Shown: positions 23,850-34,100, counted from the first letter of the stretch. The stretch is 38,198 bases of DNA from an uncultured Verrucomicrobiota bacterium (GCA_937894935.1 CALAYC010000020.1:1-38198), one strand, 5' to 3'. Notes: generated by a model from the sequence alone, not told the origin. Numbers and translations are program-made.

Positions 23850-25396
23850 TGAATAACAACGCGCCCTCTGCAACTGCGCCCTCGCCACAGGATAAACCGC
23901 GCACGTCTCATGTCGAGGCGTTGAAATCATCTTCGATCATCGGCGGATCAAGTGTCATTGTGATGCTCATCCGCATGGTGCGTACAAAAGTGGTGGCGGT
24001 ATTTTTGGGGCCAAGTGGCGTGGGGTTAGAGGCAATATTTGATTCAGTTATGAGCGTGGCTCGGACGTTTTTTGATTTTGGTCTAGGAACGGCGGGCGTC
24101 CGGCAGATTGCAGTTGCGGCGAGCTCCGGTAATAAAGAATCCGTTGCCCGCACTGCTTTCACTCTCCGCCGGGCCTGTATGGTTCTGGGCGTGGTTGGGG
24201 CTGCTACAGTCTTTTTCGCGCGCACGGCAATCAGTGAGTTGGCATTTGGTGATTCGGAGCATTCGACGAGTATCGGACTGCTCTCAGTCACCTTACTGTT
24301 TGGTGCAGTAGTTGGAGGTCAGGGTGCATTGTTGAATGGCTTGCGTCGAATCGGTGACATGGCGCGAATGAACATATGGGGAGCACTCATTGGCACTGCC
24401 GTCACCATTCCTGTCGTTTTGATCTGGGGACAAAACGGCATTGCTGCCTACATGGTGATTGCATCGGGGTTAGGTTTGCCGGTGGCATGGATCTACGTGC
24501 GACGAATAGAAATTCCCCGGGTTAGAATGCCTGCCAGAGAGGTTTTGAAAGAATCCTGGGCAATGTTACGTCTTGGGCTGGCATTTGTAGCGACCTCTCT
24601 GATGTCCATAACGACTTTGTTTCTGCTGCGGGTAATTGTGACTCGTGTGGAAGGGCTGGAAGCCGCTGGCCAGTTTCAGGCTGCCAGTGCATTGTCCATG
24701 GTATATGTCGGCTTTGTTCTTCAGGCCATGGGGACCGATTTTTTTCCTCGTTTGACGGCGGTGGCGGGTGACAATGCCCGGTGTAACCAGATGGTGAACG
24801 AACAGGCGGAAATCTCCTTTCTACTGGCATTGCCGGGGCTGTTGGCAACTTTGGCGTTGTCGCCTTGGGCGATAAAAGCATTTTATTCCGATCGATTTGA
24901 TATGGCGATGGAGATTCTTTCGTGGCAGATGGCAGGAATGTTTCTTCGCATCGCCTCTTGGCCACTAGGCTTTATCCTTATGGCCAAAGGCCGAGGGATT
25001 GCTTTTGTGCTCACCGATGCAGCCGCTTGGACAACCTATCTTCTGTTTGCGTGGGTAGGACTGAAGACCTTCGGCCTTCCTGGGATTGGCATCGCTTTTC
25101 TGGGGCTGTATATATTTTATCTGGTTATGATTTACGTCGTTGCTCGCTCCGTCTCTGGGTTCCGGTGGTCGAGAATAAATTTTTTCCTGCTTATTATCGG
25201 ATCTACCTGCATCGCTCTTGCAATGGCTTTTCGCCTCAGGTTGCCTGAGCCTTGGAGTAGTGGTGCTGGCGTAATAATTTCAGCGGCCATGGGTTATTAT
25301 TGTTTACGAAAACTTACTAAGATTCTCGGACCAGATCGTATCAATCGTATCAAGGAAAAATTGATACGTCCTTTGTCATCGTTTTTTGTCCGGTGA
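23849..25396 (+). CDS. Wzx-type polysaccharide flippase
   Basis: A 515-residue polytopic membrane protein of the MOP superfamily (polysaccharide transport). After a 30-residue polar N-terminus come about 12-14 hydrophobic segments. Recognisable pieces are SSIIGGSSVIVMLIRMVRTKVVAVFLGPSGVG, the common Wzx opening, and GADFFP-type sequence in LQAMGTDFFPRLTAVAGDNAR, which sits at the middle of the family. It would flip undecaprenyl-linked repeat units to the periplasm for the Wzy-type enzyme at 16057. I use the ATG at 23849; a TTG one codon earlier is less likely. No terminator is evident after the stop. Confidence 0.9.
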   Translation: MNNNAPSATAPSPQDKPRTSHVEALKSSSIIGGSSVIVMLIRMVRTKVVAVFLGPSGVGLEAIFDSVMSVARTFFDFGLGTAGVRQIAVAASSGNKESVARTAFTLRRACMVLGVVGAATVFFARTAISELAFGDSEHSTSIGLLSVTLLFGAVVGGQGALLNGLRRIGDMARMNIWGALIGTAVTIPVVLIWGQNGIAAYMVIASGLGLPVAWIYVRRIEIPRVRMPAREVLKESWAMLRLGLAFVATSLMSITTLFLLRVIVTRVEGLEAAGQFQAASALSMVYVGFVLQAMGTDFFPRLTAVAGDNARCNQMVNEQAEISFLLALPGLLATLALSPWAIKAFYSDRFDMAMEILSWQMAGMFLRIASWPLGFILMAKGRGIAFVLTDAAAWTTYLLFAWVGLKTFGLPGIGIAFLGLYIFYLVMIYVVARSVSGFRWSRINFFLLIIGSTCIALAMAFRLRLPEPWSSGAGVIISAAMGYYCLRKLTKILGPDRINRIKEKLIRPLSSFFVR

Positions 25397-25521
25397 AATG
25401 CTTGGAATTTCAGGCGGCTTCTTTTCTCGATCCGGAAGCGTTCTTCATCAAGTTAGATTTCACGAAAATTGTTGTCTGAAGAAACGGTGAACGAACGTGA
25501 TGATTTGAATGTAAGAATGCG

Positions 25522-25552
25522 TTCCGTAAATTCCCGGAATTTATTTCCGTAA
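25522..25552. promoter_or_regulatory. Palindrome flanked by TTCCGTAA direct repeats
   Basis: TAAATTC-CCG-GAATTTA (25527-25543) is a perfect 7-bp inverted repeat with a 3-base centre. It overlaps or is flanked by two TTCCGTAA direct repeats at 25522-25529 and 25545-25552. The arrangement resembles an operator, but I cannot assign a regulator. Confidence 0.35.
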
Positions 25553-25683
25553 TCACTGTCGATGCAAGTTTCTTAGTATGACGTTAGTTAGTCTGGTGGC
25601 CTATTTTGAGCCAATCAGCAGTTTAAACGGAGTGGTGCGAAACCACGCGCGGAAATCGATTAACAAAGAATTTGGCCTTAAAA

Positions 25684-25707
25684 CCTATGATCCTGCAGGA
25701 TCATGGG
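25684..25707. promoter_or_regulatory. Perfect 18-bp palindrome, extended by flanking pairs
   Basis: ATGATCCTGCAGGATCAT (25687-25704) is a perfect palindrome with no spacer. One T-G wobble and two C-G pairs extend it to 25684-25707. It lies 270 bases before the first giant surface-protein gene. As DNA it could be a dimer-binding site; with no loop it is a poor RNA hairpin. Confidence 0.45.
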
Positions 25708-25976
25708 CTTTTCGATTGTGGGATGAAGCTTTACGGAAAAAATTTGAATGTCCCGGTGATTTCCTTGGAGCCGGTGCGAAATCAGACGGGGATGAGAATC
25801 CGGTTAATCTCGGTTGTGGGTCGGCGGGAAGACGGTAGCTTGTTTGCGACGCGGTTCGCTCAGGAATGAAGCTCGATACTGACTGACTGGCTGGCATGAT
25901 CGAACTGTGAAGGTTTTGGTTTCGGTTCGGCAGGGGGACAGTGGCTAAACTGAAAGTTTTTGAACGAAGACGATTT

Positions 25977-28900
25977 ATGATGAAACCCATTTTGGAGCGT
26001 GGTCGAGTTGGCGGTTTATTGGTTATTTTGTTCGTTGTTAGTTTCTTGGGAGCGAGTTCTATTCTGGCTCAGGGATACAACACCAATACCTATCATTTTA
26101 CCTACAATAGTCGGACGGAATTGTTGGCGGACGGTTGGGATTTTATTGCGCGACAATGGGACGGGGGGCCACGGGATACAGAAATTACGGACTCGGAAGA
26201 GGGCGCGCTTGTTTCGTATGATCAGGGGGAACATCCTGGAGTGTTACGTATTCCGGCTGACGTTGGTGATCTTTATCAGTACCTGAACAATACGCGCAAT
26301 AGTATCTTTCGCGACCTGCCGACGAATTGGGCAAGTGTGCGGCTGGAATTATCCTTCACGCCGACAAACAACTTCCAACAGGCGAATCTGGCCATTTACG
26401 ATAATGATGACAGTTATGTATCGGTTGTTCATGTATTCAATGTAGGAGAACGGATAACGATGACTCGGGAATTTCGAGGGGGATTATTACACTATTTAGA
26501 AGCAGGCCAAGCTCTCATTAGTTCCAGTCACATTCACTTGAGAATAGATCGTGATCAGTACGACCGGTTAACTGGATTTTACTCGTTAGATGGGAACGAT
26601 TGGATTGCCGTGGGGAGTCTTAGTCAGGCTTTCGAGAGTCCGCGGTTGGCAATTATCGTGGGTGGATCAAATGAAGGCTCTCCTAATGTCGATATTCATA
26701 AAGTTGACGTCATCACCGTGCAGACGTTTGATCCGCCCCGGCTGGTTCTTCAACCTCGCCAAATTGTTTTTAATGCAGTAGCAGGCCAATCCAACACCAA
26801 TCGGCAGCAATTGCGCGTGACGATAGATCGGGATTATTTGCCTGCGGCCAACTGGACTTTGACGAATACAGCATCATGGCTGTTGACGAGTATTACAAAT
26901 GGCAGCACACCTGACAGTGCAGATTTGTCGGTGGATACCAGCGGCTTGCTCCCGGGAGTGTACGAGACTGTTATTGCCTGTGAGGCTCCTGGCGCAGTGG
27001 GAACCAATGCTCGTGTTACGCTTATCATCAATCCTGCGGAGCGGGTGCAAATTGCGCCATGGAAGGGCGGCTTAAGGGGGGCTATGTCGCTTAGCGTCGA
27101 TGATGGTGATCCTAGCGGATTTGCCGACCTTTACGCGCACGGACTGCGGGGTACCTATGTGATGAATGGCGATGTGGCGCCTAATTATTATACCGAATAT
27201 TACGAGGCCGGTATGGAACTAGGCTCCCATACAATCACTCACGTTTGTGGTCCTTTGCCAGACGGCACATTGCGTGGAGAAATCGAGGGAAATGTGGCGG
27301 GGCTTTTGGCAACCTCTCCTGCAACCGAGGCTGAGGTAATCTCATTTGTCTGGCCGTGTGGATATACCAGTATTAAAGCGCAATCCGTAGCGTACGATTA
27401 TTTCCTCTCAGCCCGCGGCTACAATATCAATGAATTGGAGGACTCCAGTCCGTACAATTTAATGAATTTGAAGAGCTTTAATTCGCACGAACATACGCCG
27501 TTCCCGCCGGAAGATTTGAAGACGCAGGTGGACGCCGCTATTGCAGAAGGCAAATGGTTTAACCTCGTTCTTCATCAATTTAATAATCACGATGAGGCGG
27601 TTCAATATTCTGTTGGTAAGGATATCTGGGTGGATACGATCGGTGCAGTAACTAAGTACATTGTGCAACGCGATCGGACGGTTTTCCTGAATTATCAGGA
27701 AGGTCCTGAAGTTGTTAAATTTGATTTTTACCGACTGCCGCTTGATGCTACCCCATTACGAAACTTCGAGACGGTTCTGAGTACGAATGATGTGCTCACT
27801 TTCAAGCTAAATGTTTCTGGACTTCCTTCTGTGACGAGGGTGCGCGTAAATGGGGAAGATGTCTCTGTAACAGCCCGCGACGGGTTCCTTTATTGGAATT
27901 CTTTGGTGACTACAAATATTCAATCTGTAGAACTCGATTTGGGAGAAAACGCGATTCCTGTTTTGTCGACGGTCTCGAATCAGATAGTCGATGAGATGAT
28001 GACTTTGACGGTGACGAATACTGCGGATGACGCCGACTTGCCTTATCAATCTTTGTCTTATGTGCTAATTGTGACCAACTCGGAAGGAGTCATTCAGAAT
28101 AATGCCCAAATTTCAGCAAATGGCATTATCAGTTGGACCCCGACGGAAACTCAAGGACCAGGAGTTTATACATTTATTACTGTCGTTACAGATACCGCTT
28201 GGCCGCCGGGCAGAGACACAAATGTTTTCACGGTCACTGTCAATGAAATCAACCAAGCACCGGTATTGCCGGTCAAATCTGACTTTACTGTTATTGGCGC
28301 CGGGCCCTTTTCAATCACCAATACGGCCGTTGACTCAGATTTGCCGGTAAACGCTCTGAATTATTCTCTGATTGCTACCAACGTCTTGGACGGTAGTGTT
28401 GTGGACGCACACATTGATACCAATGGAGTGATTACCTGGTCTCCTTCGAGCGATCAATTGCCAGCGACAATCCGATTTACGACGGTAGTTACGGATACCA
28501 ATGTCATGGCTGTTAACGCGCAGAATCTCAGTGCTACAAATACATTTACGATGACGGTATTAACAAACCTCATTGCCTTGCCTTCTGTGGAAAATCAGTT
28601 TGTAAATGAGTTATCGCCACTGATTGTCAATATGGCTGGCCATATAGTGATTGATTCACCAGAGATTATTACGAATACAGTTCTTTTTGATTATCCAGAT
28701 CGTATGGCGTTTCTGGCCGACGGTTGGAGTTTCTGGGCGACGAACAATGGAGTAGGGCGGAATACGGAGGTTCTGGACACGAATCCTGAATCAGTACAGT
28801 ACGCCCAAAACAACGGAACATTGGGCACCGTACTGCGGTTGCCATGTGATACAGGTGACTTGTGGGATGATTTGAATGATACTAAAAATAGCATCTTTCG

Positions 28901-31109
28901 GGATTTGCCAACCAACTGGATGAGCCTGCGTTTGACGCTTTCTTTTGCGCCAACACAAGATTTTCAACAAGCCCAAATCGGACTTTATCAAGATGACGAT
29001 AATTACATTCAGGTCGGGGTGTTTTATAGTTCGTTCGGTAATCCATTCGGCAGTTCTAAGTATCGTGTCGTTTCGTTCACAAGTGAAAGTATGGGAGAAG
29101 GTGCGATTGTGGCAAATTCCGATGAAATTACAGAAAGTGAACTCGTTTTACGACTGGATCGAAATTTGGAGAATGGAGAAATTATAGCCATGTATTCCTC
29201 GGATGGTGAGGAGTGGGTGGTTCTCGGCACAACCAGTCAAACGCTTACCGATGCCCGGTTGGGAATATGGGCTGGGGGCGCCATTAATCCTTACGCCAGC
29301 ACTTTACTTGCTTGTGACTTAAGCCGCTTGGACATCGTGACGTGGAATTCTGTGCCGTCGGTTACGTATGCATTGACGGTGACCAATATTCACGATGATA
29401 GTGAGGTTGATAATGCCAATATAGACGAAAATGGTGTGATCACCTGGATTCCCACAGAGGCGCAAGGACCTGGGACCTATCTTTTCACTACCGTGGCGAG
29501 TGTTCAAGGGTACACCAATATTGGCACTTTTATGGCCACGGTTTATGAGATCAACGTGGCGCCAGAGCTGACGCTACCAAACGATGTTATTATTTCCCCG
29601 CTTTCGAATTGGACAGCGCAGGCAACGGCTTCAGATGTGGATATTCCTTCCAACAGTATAATGTACGCTCTGGTTTCTGGACCGTCCGGTTTGACTGTAA
29701 GCCCTGCCGGTCTGATTTCTTGGACTCCTGGTGTTGATCAGGCTGGAACTACGAATGATGTGATTATCAGTGTTACGGACAGCAATTCAGCTGCAATCAA
29801 CAATAAATTTTTGAGCGCGGCAGGCGGTTTTAAAGTTGTCGTAGCTCCGGCGCCAACGATGGTGTGGATTACGGCCAACAATACCAATCGGGTTTACGGT
29901 GATGCCAATCCGCAATTTACAGGTTCGGTCGTTGGTCTCAGTCCGGAAGACGAAATGGACGTCACGGTAACTTATACGACGACTGCTGATGGCAGCTCTC
30001 CAGTGGGGGCGTATCCGATTATACCGGTTGTACAGGATCCCAACAATAAATTGAGTAGTTACACGCTGATTGTTACCAACAACGGCGTTCTGACAGTGAC
30101 GCCAAGAGCGGCAAGCGTAACGGTCAATGTCGCCAGCAAAACTTACGGGCAAGCGGTTACGTTTACCGGAACAGAATTTACGACCAGCGGGTTCATCAAC
30201 GGAGACGTTGTGAATAGCGTAACTTTAACGAGCGCGGGTGCGGTAGCTACGGCGGATGTATCAGGCAGCCCGTATGCGATTACAGCCAGTGACGCGATTG
30301 GTAGCGGTATCAGCAATTACACCATCAGCTATATTCCTGGAGTGTTGACGGTGAATCAGGCTCCTCTTACTGTGAGCGGATTGACTGGGGATAATAAATC
30401 CTACGATGCCACAACCGCAGCAACGGTTAGCGGAACGGCAACACTGAGCGGCGTAGTAAATGATGATGAAGTTATCTTAGAAGGTACGCCAGTTTTCAGT
30501 TTTGCGCAGGCGATGGTAGGGACTGATATCGAGATAACTACAGTTGGTTTCACGCTTGGCGGAGCGGACGCGGATAATTACATTCTGATTCAACCTACGT
30601 TGAACGCGGACATCACAGCCAAGTCGCTCACGATTAAAGCAGATGATAAATACAAAGTATATGGTCAGGCCGATCCATTGTGGACGGTGAGTTATGACGG
30701 ATTTGTGCTCGGAGAGGGTGTTGAAGTGTTGGATGGCAATCTGGATGTATCGCGAGTGCCGGGCGAAGCGGTGGGCGAGTATGTGATCACGCCTTCAGGG
30801 CAGACCAGTGTCAACTACAGCATCAATTACGTGACAGGAAAGCTGACAATCGTGTCGGCGCCGGTGCTGGTAAACATTGTCGAGACACCGCCGAAGTCGG
30901 GAAATTTTACAATAACATGGCGAGTGGTGAAGGGCCGGACTTATCGATTTGAATGGAACTCGGATCTGCGGAATCCGGAGTGGACTCCAGTATTGATAGA
31001 TGGACAGGTAGATTATATCGCCACCGATGATTTGGTAGTAGTGAACCACGAACTTGGCATCAACGCAGGAAAGGGTTTCTACCGAGTGTTGGATGTTACT
31101 AATCCTTAA
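25977..31109 (+). CDS. Giant secreted protein with CE4 polysaccharide deacetylase domain and MBG stalk
   Basis: A 1710-residue exported protein. I start at ATG 25977 (signal GGLLVILFVVSFLGASSILAQ); a GTG at 25941 after AGGGGG is an alternative. Order: beta-sandwich-like module (39-248), BACON-like (253-358), CE4/NodB domain (361-590), He_PIG-type Ig repeats (from about 660), a second copy of the first module nested in one repeat (902-1123), more Ig repeats, YDG/MBG domains (about 1290-1628), and a C-terminal tail ending GFYRVLDVTNP. CE4 motifs: SVDDGD (Asp375, Asp376), SHTITH (His418, His422), WPCGY (459-463; the usual Arg of RxPxG is missing), and LVLHQF (His533). It should remove acetyl groups from an N- or O-acetylated polysaccharide outside the cell. 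The family assignment is firm; activity and substrate are inferred. Confidence 0.85.
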   Translation: MMKPILERGRVGGLLVILFVVSFLGASSILAQGYNTNTYHFTYNSRTELLADGWDFIARQWDGGPRDTEITDSEEGALVSYDQGEHPGVLRIPADVGDLYQYLNNTRNSIFRDLPTNWASVRLELSFTPTNNFQQANLAIYDNDDSYVSVVHVFNVGERITMTREFRGGLLHYLEAGQALISSSHIHLRIDRDQYDRLTGFYSLDGNDWIAVGSLSQAFESPRLAIIVGGSNEGSPNVDIHKVDVITVQTFDPPRLVLQPRQIVFNAVAGQSNTNRQQLRVTIDRDYLPAANWTLTNTASWLLTSITNGSTPDSADLSVDTSGLLPGVYETVIACEAPGAVGTNARVTLIINPAERVQIAPWKGGLRGAMSLSVDDGDPSGFADLYAHGLRGTYVMNGDVAPNYYTEYYEAGMELGSHTITHVCGPLPDGTLRGEIEGNVAGLLATSPATEAEVISFVWPCGYTSIKAQSVAYDYFLSARGYNINELEDSSPYNLMNLKSFNSHEHTPFPPEDLKTQVDAAIAEGKWFNLVLHQFNNHDEAVQYSVGKDIWVDTIGAVTKYIVQRDRTVFLNYQEGPEVVKFDFYRLPLDATPLRNFETVLSTNDVLTFKLNVSGLPSVTRVRVNGEDVSVTARDGFLYWNSLVTTNIQSVELDLGENAIPVLSTVSNQIVDEMMTLTVTNTADDADLPYQSLSYVLIVTNSEGVIQNNAQISANGIISWTPTETQGPGVYTFITVVTDTAWPPGRDTNVFTVTVNEINQAPVLPVKSDFTVIGAGPFSITNTAVDSDLPVNALNYSLIATNVLDGSVVDAHIDTNGVITWSPSSDQLPATIRFTTVVTDTNVMAVNAQNLSATNTFTMTVLTNLIALPSVENQFVNELSPLIVNMAGHIVIDSPEIITNTVLFDYPDRMAFLADGWSFWATNNGVGRNTEVLDTNPESVQYAQNNGTLGTVLRLPCDTGDLWDDLNDTKNSIFRDLPTNWMSLRLTLSFAPTQDFQQAQIGLYQDDDNYIQVGVFYSSFGNPFGSSKYRVVSFTSESMGEGAIVANSDEITESELVLRLDRNLENGEIIAMYSSDGEEWVVLGTTSQTLTDARLGIWAGGAINPYASTLLACDLSRLDIVTWNSVPSVTYALTVTNIHDDSEVDNANIDENGVITWIPTEAQGPGTYLFTTVASVQGYTNIGTFMATVYEINVAPELTLPNDVIISPLSNWTAQATASDVDIPSNSIMYALVSGPSGLTVSPAGLISWTPGVDQAGTTNDVIISVTDSNSAAINNKFLSAAGGFKVVVAPAPTMVWITANNTNRVYGDANPQFTGSVVGLSPEDEMDVTVTYTTTADGSSPVGAYPIIPVVQDPNNKLSSYTLIVTNNGVLTVTPRAASVTVNVASKTYGQAVTFTGTEFTTSGFINGDVVNSVTLTSAGAVATADVSGSPYAITASDAIGSGISNYTISYIPGVLTVNQAPLTVSGLTGDNKSYDATTAATVSGTATLSGVVNDDEVILEGTPVFSFAQAMVGTDIEITTVGFTLGGADADNYILIQPTLNADITAKSLTIKADDKYKVYGQADPLWTVSYDGFVLGEGVEVLDGNLDVSRVPGEAVGEYVITPSGQTSVNYSINYVTGKLTIVSAPVLVNIVETPPKSGNFTITWRVVKGRTYRFEWNSDLRNPEWTPVLIDGQVDYIATDDLVVVNHELGINAGKGFYRVLDVTNP
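26091..26720 (+). repeat. Shared ~210-residue beta-sandwich-like module, copy 1
   Basis: This coding segment holds LLADGWDFIAR, NNTRNSIFRDLPTNW, YDNDDSYVSV, LRIDRDQYDRLTGFYSLDGN and PRLAIIVGG. The same order of motifs recurs at 28678-29344 and 34203-34827. It resembles DUF1349-type concanavalin-like domains (measured quantity compared with a 'DG-W' strand), but I cannot name the family with confidence. Confidence 0.75.
28678..29344 (+). repeat. Shared ~210-residue module, copy 2, nested in an Ig-like repeat
   Basis: FLADGWSFWATNNG, LNDTKNSIFRDLPTNW, YQDDDNYIQV, LRLDRNLENGEIIAMYSSDG and ARLGIWAGG match copy 1. The sequence before it (SVENQFVNELSPLIV) and after it (VTYALTVTN, NGVITWIPTEAQGPGTYLF) are the two halves of one He_PIG-type repeat. 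The module is therefore inserted within that repeat, in frame. Confidence 0.75.
29850..30860 (+). repeat. YDG/MBG domain series in the deacetylase protein
   Basis: Four consecutive stalk domains are visible, each starting with a K/N-x-VYG or SYDA type strand: NTNRVYGDANPQF, SKTYGQAVTFTG, NKSYDATTAATV and DKYKVYGQADPLW. Each ends in an LTV- or I-type strand (GVLTVTP, GVLTVNQ, GKLTIV). They are common in very large surface proteins and probably form a rod holding the enzyme domains away from the cell. Confidence 0.75.
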
Positions 31110-31151
31110 TCTTCGGTGAATACGTCGGAGTTATTAAGATTTAATTTGGAT

Positions 31152-34100
31152 ATGTTCAGACATTTGATGACATTTCTGACGAGCGTTTGTATCGGACCCC
31201 TTTTCGGAAGAAATAGAAAGCCGGGTTTTGTTGCGTTGGTTTATGCCGGCTTCGTGTTGGCGGTCGGATCATTGCATGCAGCAACACTGCCTGCGGGTTT
31301 CATTGAAACGACAATTCCGGGACCAAATGGCGGGGATTGGAATGAAGCAGCGGGGATATTATTTGATGATAACGTACGCATGTATGTTTGGGAACGCTCG
31401 GGGCGGGTTTGGATCCAGGATGATGGTGACACTACGTGGTCGTTGCTAATTGATATCAGCGACGAAGTGGGTGCGTTTAATGATCACGGGTTGCTCGGTT
31501 TTGCTTTGGACCCAAATTTTGTGCAGAACGGTTATATTTACATGATGTATGTGGTAGATCGTCACCATCTCATGAACTTCGGAACACCGAACTATAATCC
31601 CAATGCTAATGATTATTTTTCGGCTACTATTGGTCGCATTACTCGGTACACGGCCAATCAAGCCGATGGGTTTCGAACTGTGGACTTGGCCACCCGGAAG
31701 GTTTTATTAGGGGAGACTCGTCAGACCGGAATTCCGATACTTTTTGACTCTCACGGAGTTGGGACGCTTGTGTTTGGCACGGACGGCACTCTGCTCGCAT
31801 CTTGCGGCGATGGTTCGGCTTACACGGGTGTTGATACAGGAAGCAGATCTGATACGTATTATCTCCAAGCGTTGACAGATGGAATCATCCGGACTAGTGA
31901 GAACGTGGGAGCATATCGTTCCCAGATGATCAATTCGCTTAACGGCAAGGTGTTACGATTAGATCCTGCCACCGGCGATGGGGTGCCAGGTAACCCATTT
32001 TATGACCCAGAGAATCCACGTGCACCGCGTTCTCGAGTTTGGAATCTGGGATTGCGTAACCCATATCGTATCGCAATTCTTCCAGGTAGCGGTAGTCACA
32101 ACCGCGAAGATGCTAATCCGGGTATTTTGTTCATCGGAGATGTTGGTTGGAATACGTGGGAAGATATGCATGTGTCCACCGGTCCGGGCCTGAATTTTGG
32201 GTGGCCGGCTTTTGAAGGGATGACGGCTCACCCGGATTATTACAACGCTAACATTCTCAATCGTGATGCGCCTAATCCATTTTATGGTGTGAACGGTTGC
32301 AACCAGCAGTACCTGTATTTCAATCAATTGATCAAACAGGATTCGCTCAACCCGATTTCGTTTACTGACTCCTGTGGTAATCCCATTCCTGCTTCGATTC
32401 CAACATTCCGCCACACTCGTCCAGCATTGGATTGGCAGCATGGCAACGCAGTGGCTCGGACTGGAACATACAATGGTGCTGGCAACGCAACTACAGCAAC
32501 CGTGGGAGCAGCAGGATCGCCGGTTTCGGGCTCGGCGTTCAGCGGTTCATGCTCGGTCGGTGGGGTTTGGTATGAAGGCGATGATTTTCCCGATATTTAT
32601 CGTAATACCTATTTTCATGCGGACTTTACAGACGGCTGGATTCGCAATTTTGTCTTTGACGCAAATTATAAGCCGACTGCGGTGCGCAGTTTTGCGAACG
32701 TCGGGGAAGGGGTGGTGGGACTAGCTACTCATCCGATTAATGGCGGGCTTTATTATATTTTTTGGACGACGGCCATTCGTCGGATCGATTACGCGCCGAA
32801 TGGAAATTTTCCTCCGAAAGCTGTAGCTACTGGCGATAAATATTATGGACCAGGGCCATTAACAGTTCAATTTACTGGTAGCAATTCCAGTGATCCGGAA
32901 GGCTTACCATTAACCTACTTTTGGAACTTTGGTGATGGCTCACCCACTAATAATCAGGCAAACCCAGTTCACACATTTAATGCACCGGATGGTGTGCCAA
33001 CTCAATATAATGTAAGTCTCGTGGTTCGTGACAGCGCCGGTGCTACCGCCAGTGCCAGATTGATTATTTCAGTGAACAACACGCCGCCGGTAGTGAACAT
33101 TACCAGCCCCGTGGAGGGGACCAAATATCCATTAACCGACAGTACAATTTATAATCTAACGGCCGACGTATCCGATTCTGAATACTCAAACGATCAATTG
33201 CGATACGAGTGGGTAACTTATCTTCATCATAATACTCATCAACACGCCGGTCCGGCTGATACTAATCATGCCACTACTACCGTAATTGCTCCGGCAGGTT
33301 GTGATGGTAACATTTATTACTATCGCGTTGAATTAACCGTTACGGATCCGGCCGGTCTTGCTACTACCCGGGAGGTGCGTTTGTTTCCGGATTGCCCCGA
33401 ACAATCCGATCCCATTATTACTTGGCCACAGCCGAATGACATTATTTATGGCGCCGCTCTCACCACGGCCCAATTAAACGCTACTGCTGATGTCCCTGGC
33501 ACCTTTTATTATGATCCGCCGATAGGCACGGTACTGAAAGCTGGTAGCGCACAGGTGCTCAAGGCGTTTTTTACGCCAGCCGACGCTCTGAACTATCGAA
33601 TTGCTATAGCTACGAACACTCTCAATGTCTTGCCTGCACCGTTGGTGATCACGGCTGACGACAAGGTAAAAATCGTTGGCGCACCTTTGCCTGAATTGAC
33701 GGCTACTTATCAGGGGTTTGTTAATAACGATACACCGTTTGTTCTGGATACTCCGGTGCTCTTGACAACTCCAGCCACGGCAGATAGCCCGGCGGGAGGA
33801 TACCCTATTATAGCTTCCGGGGCCACTGACGTTAACTACACTGTAACTCACGTCAATGGTACTTTGACAGTGGTTACGCAGCTACCACCGGTCATTACAT
33901 TGTCTCCATCTAATTTGACTTTCGACGTGATTGTGGGTGGTAACGCACCTGACCAATCTATTAATATCAGCAACAGTGGCGGAGGGAATTTGAGCTGGAC
34001 CGTAACTAACGAGGGAGATGGTCAGGATTGGCTGTCGGTTAGTCCTTCTCAAGGCACCAATAATACTTCCATCAGCGTGAGTGTGAATTCTGCCGGATTG

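Larger units (their letters stand above)
25397..25976. other. 580-base gap between the flippase and the surface-protein genes
   Basis: No convincing gene is present. Two short overlapping + strand frames (25578-25838 and 25672-25869) lack ribosome-binding sites and any family I know; one could be a gene remnant. The gap contains a palindrome flanked by direct repeats (25522-25552) and a perfect 18-bp palindrome (25687-25704). An AGGGGG run at 25932-25937 lies before a possible GTG start at 25941. The gap probably holds the control region of the large secreted-protein genes. Confidence 0.5.

Noticed and set aside
23052..23930. Long open frame on the - strand (292 codons)
   Set aside because: It is opposite a GT2 gene with all expected motifs and overlaps the start of the flippase. 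The translation is low-complexity and Arg/His-rich, as is typical of shadow frames.
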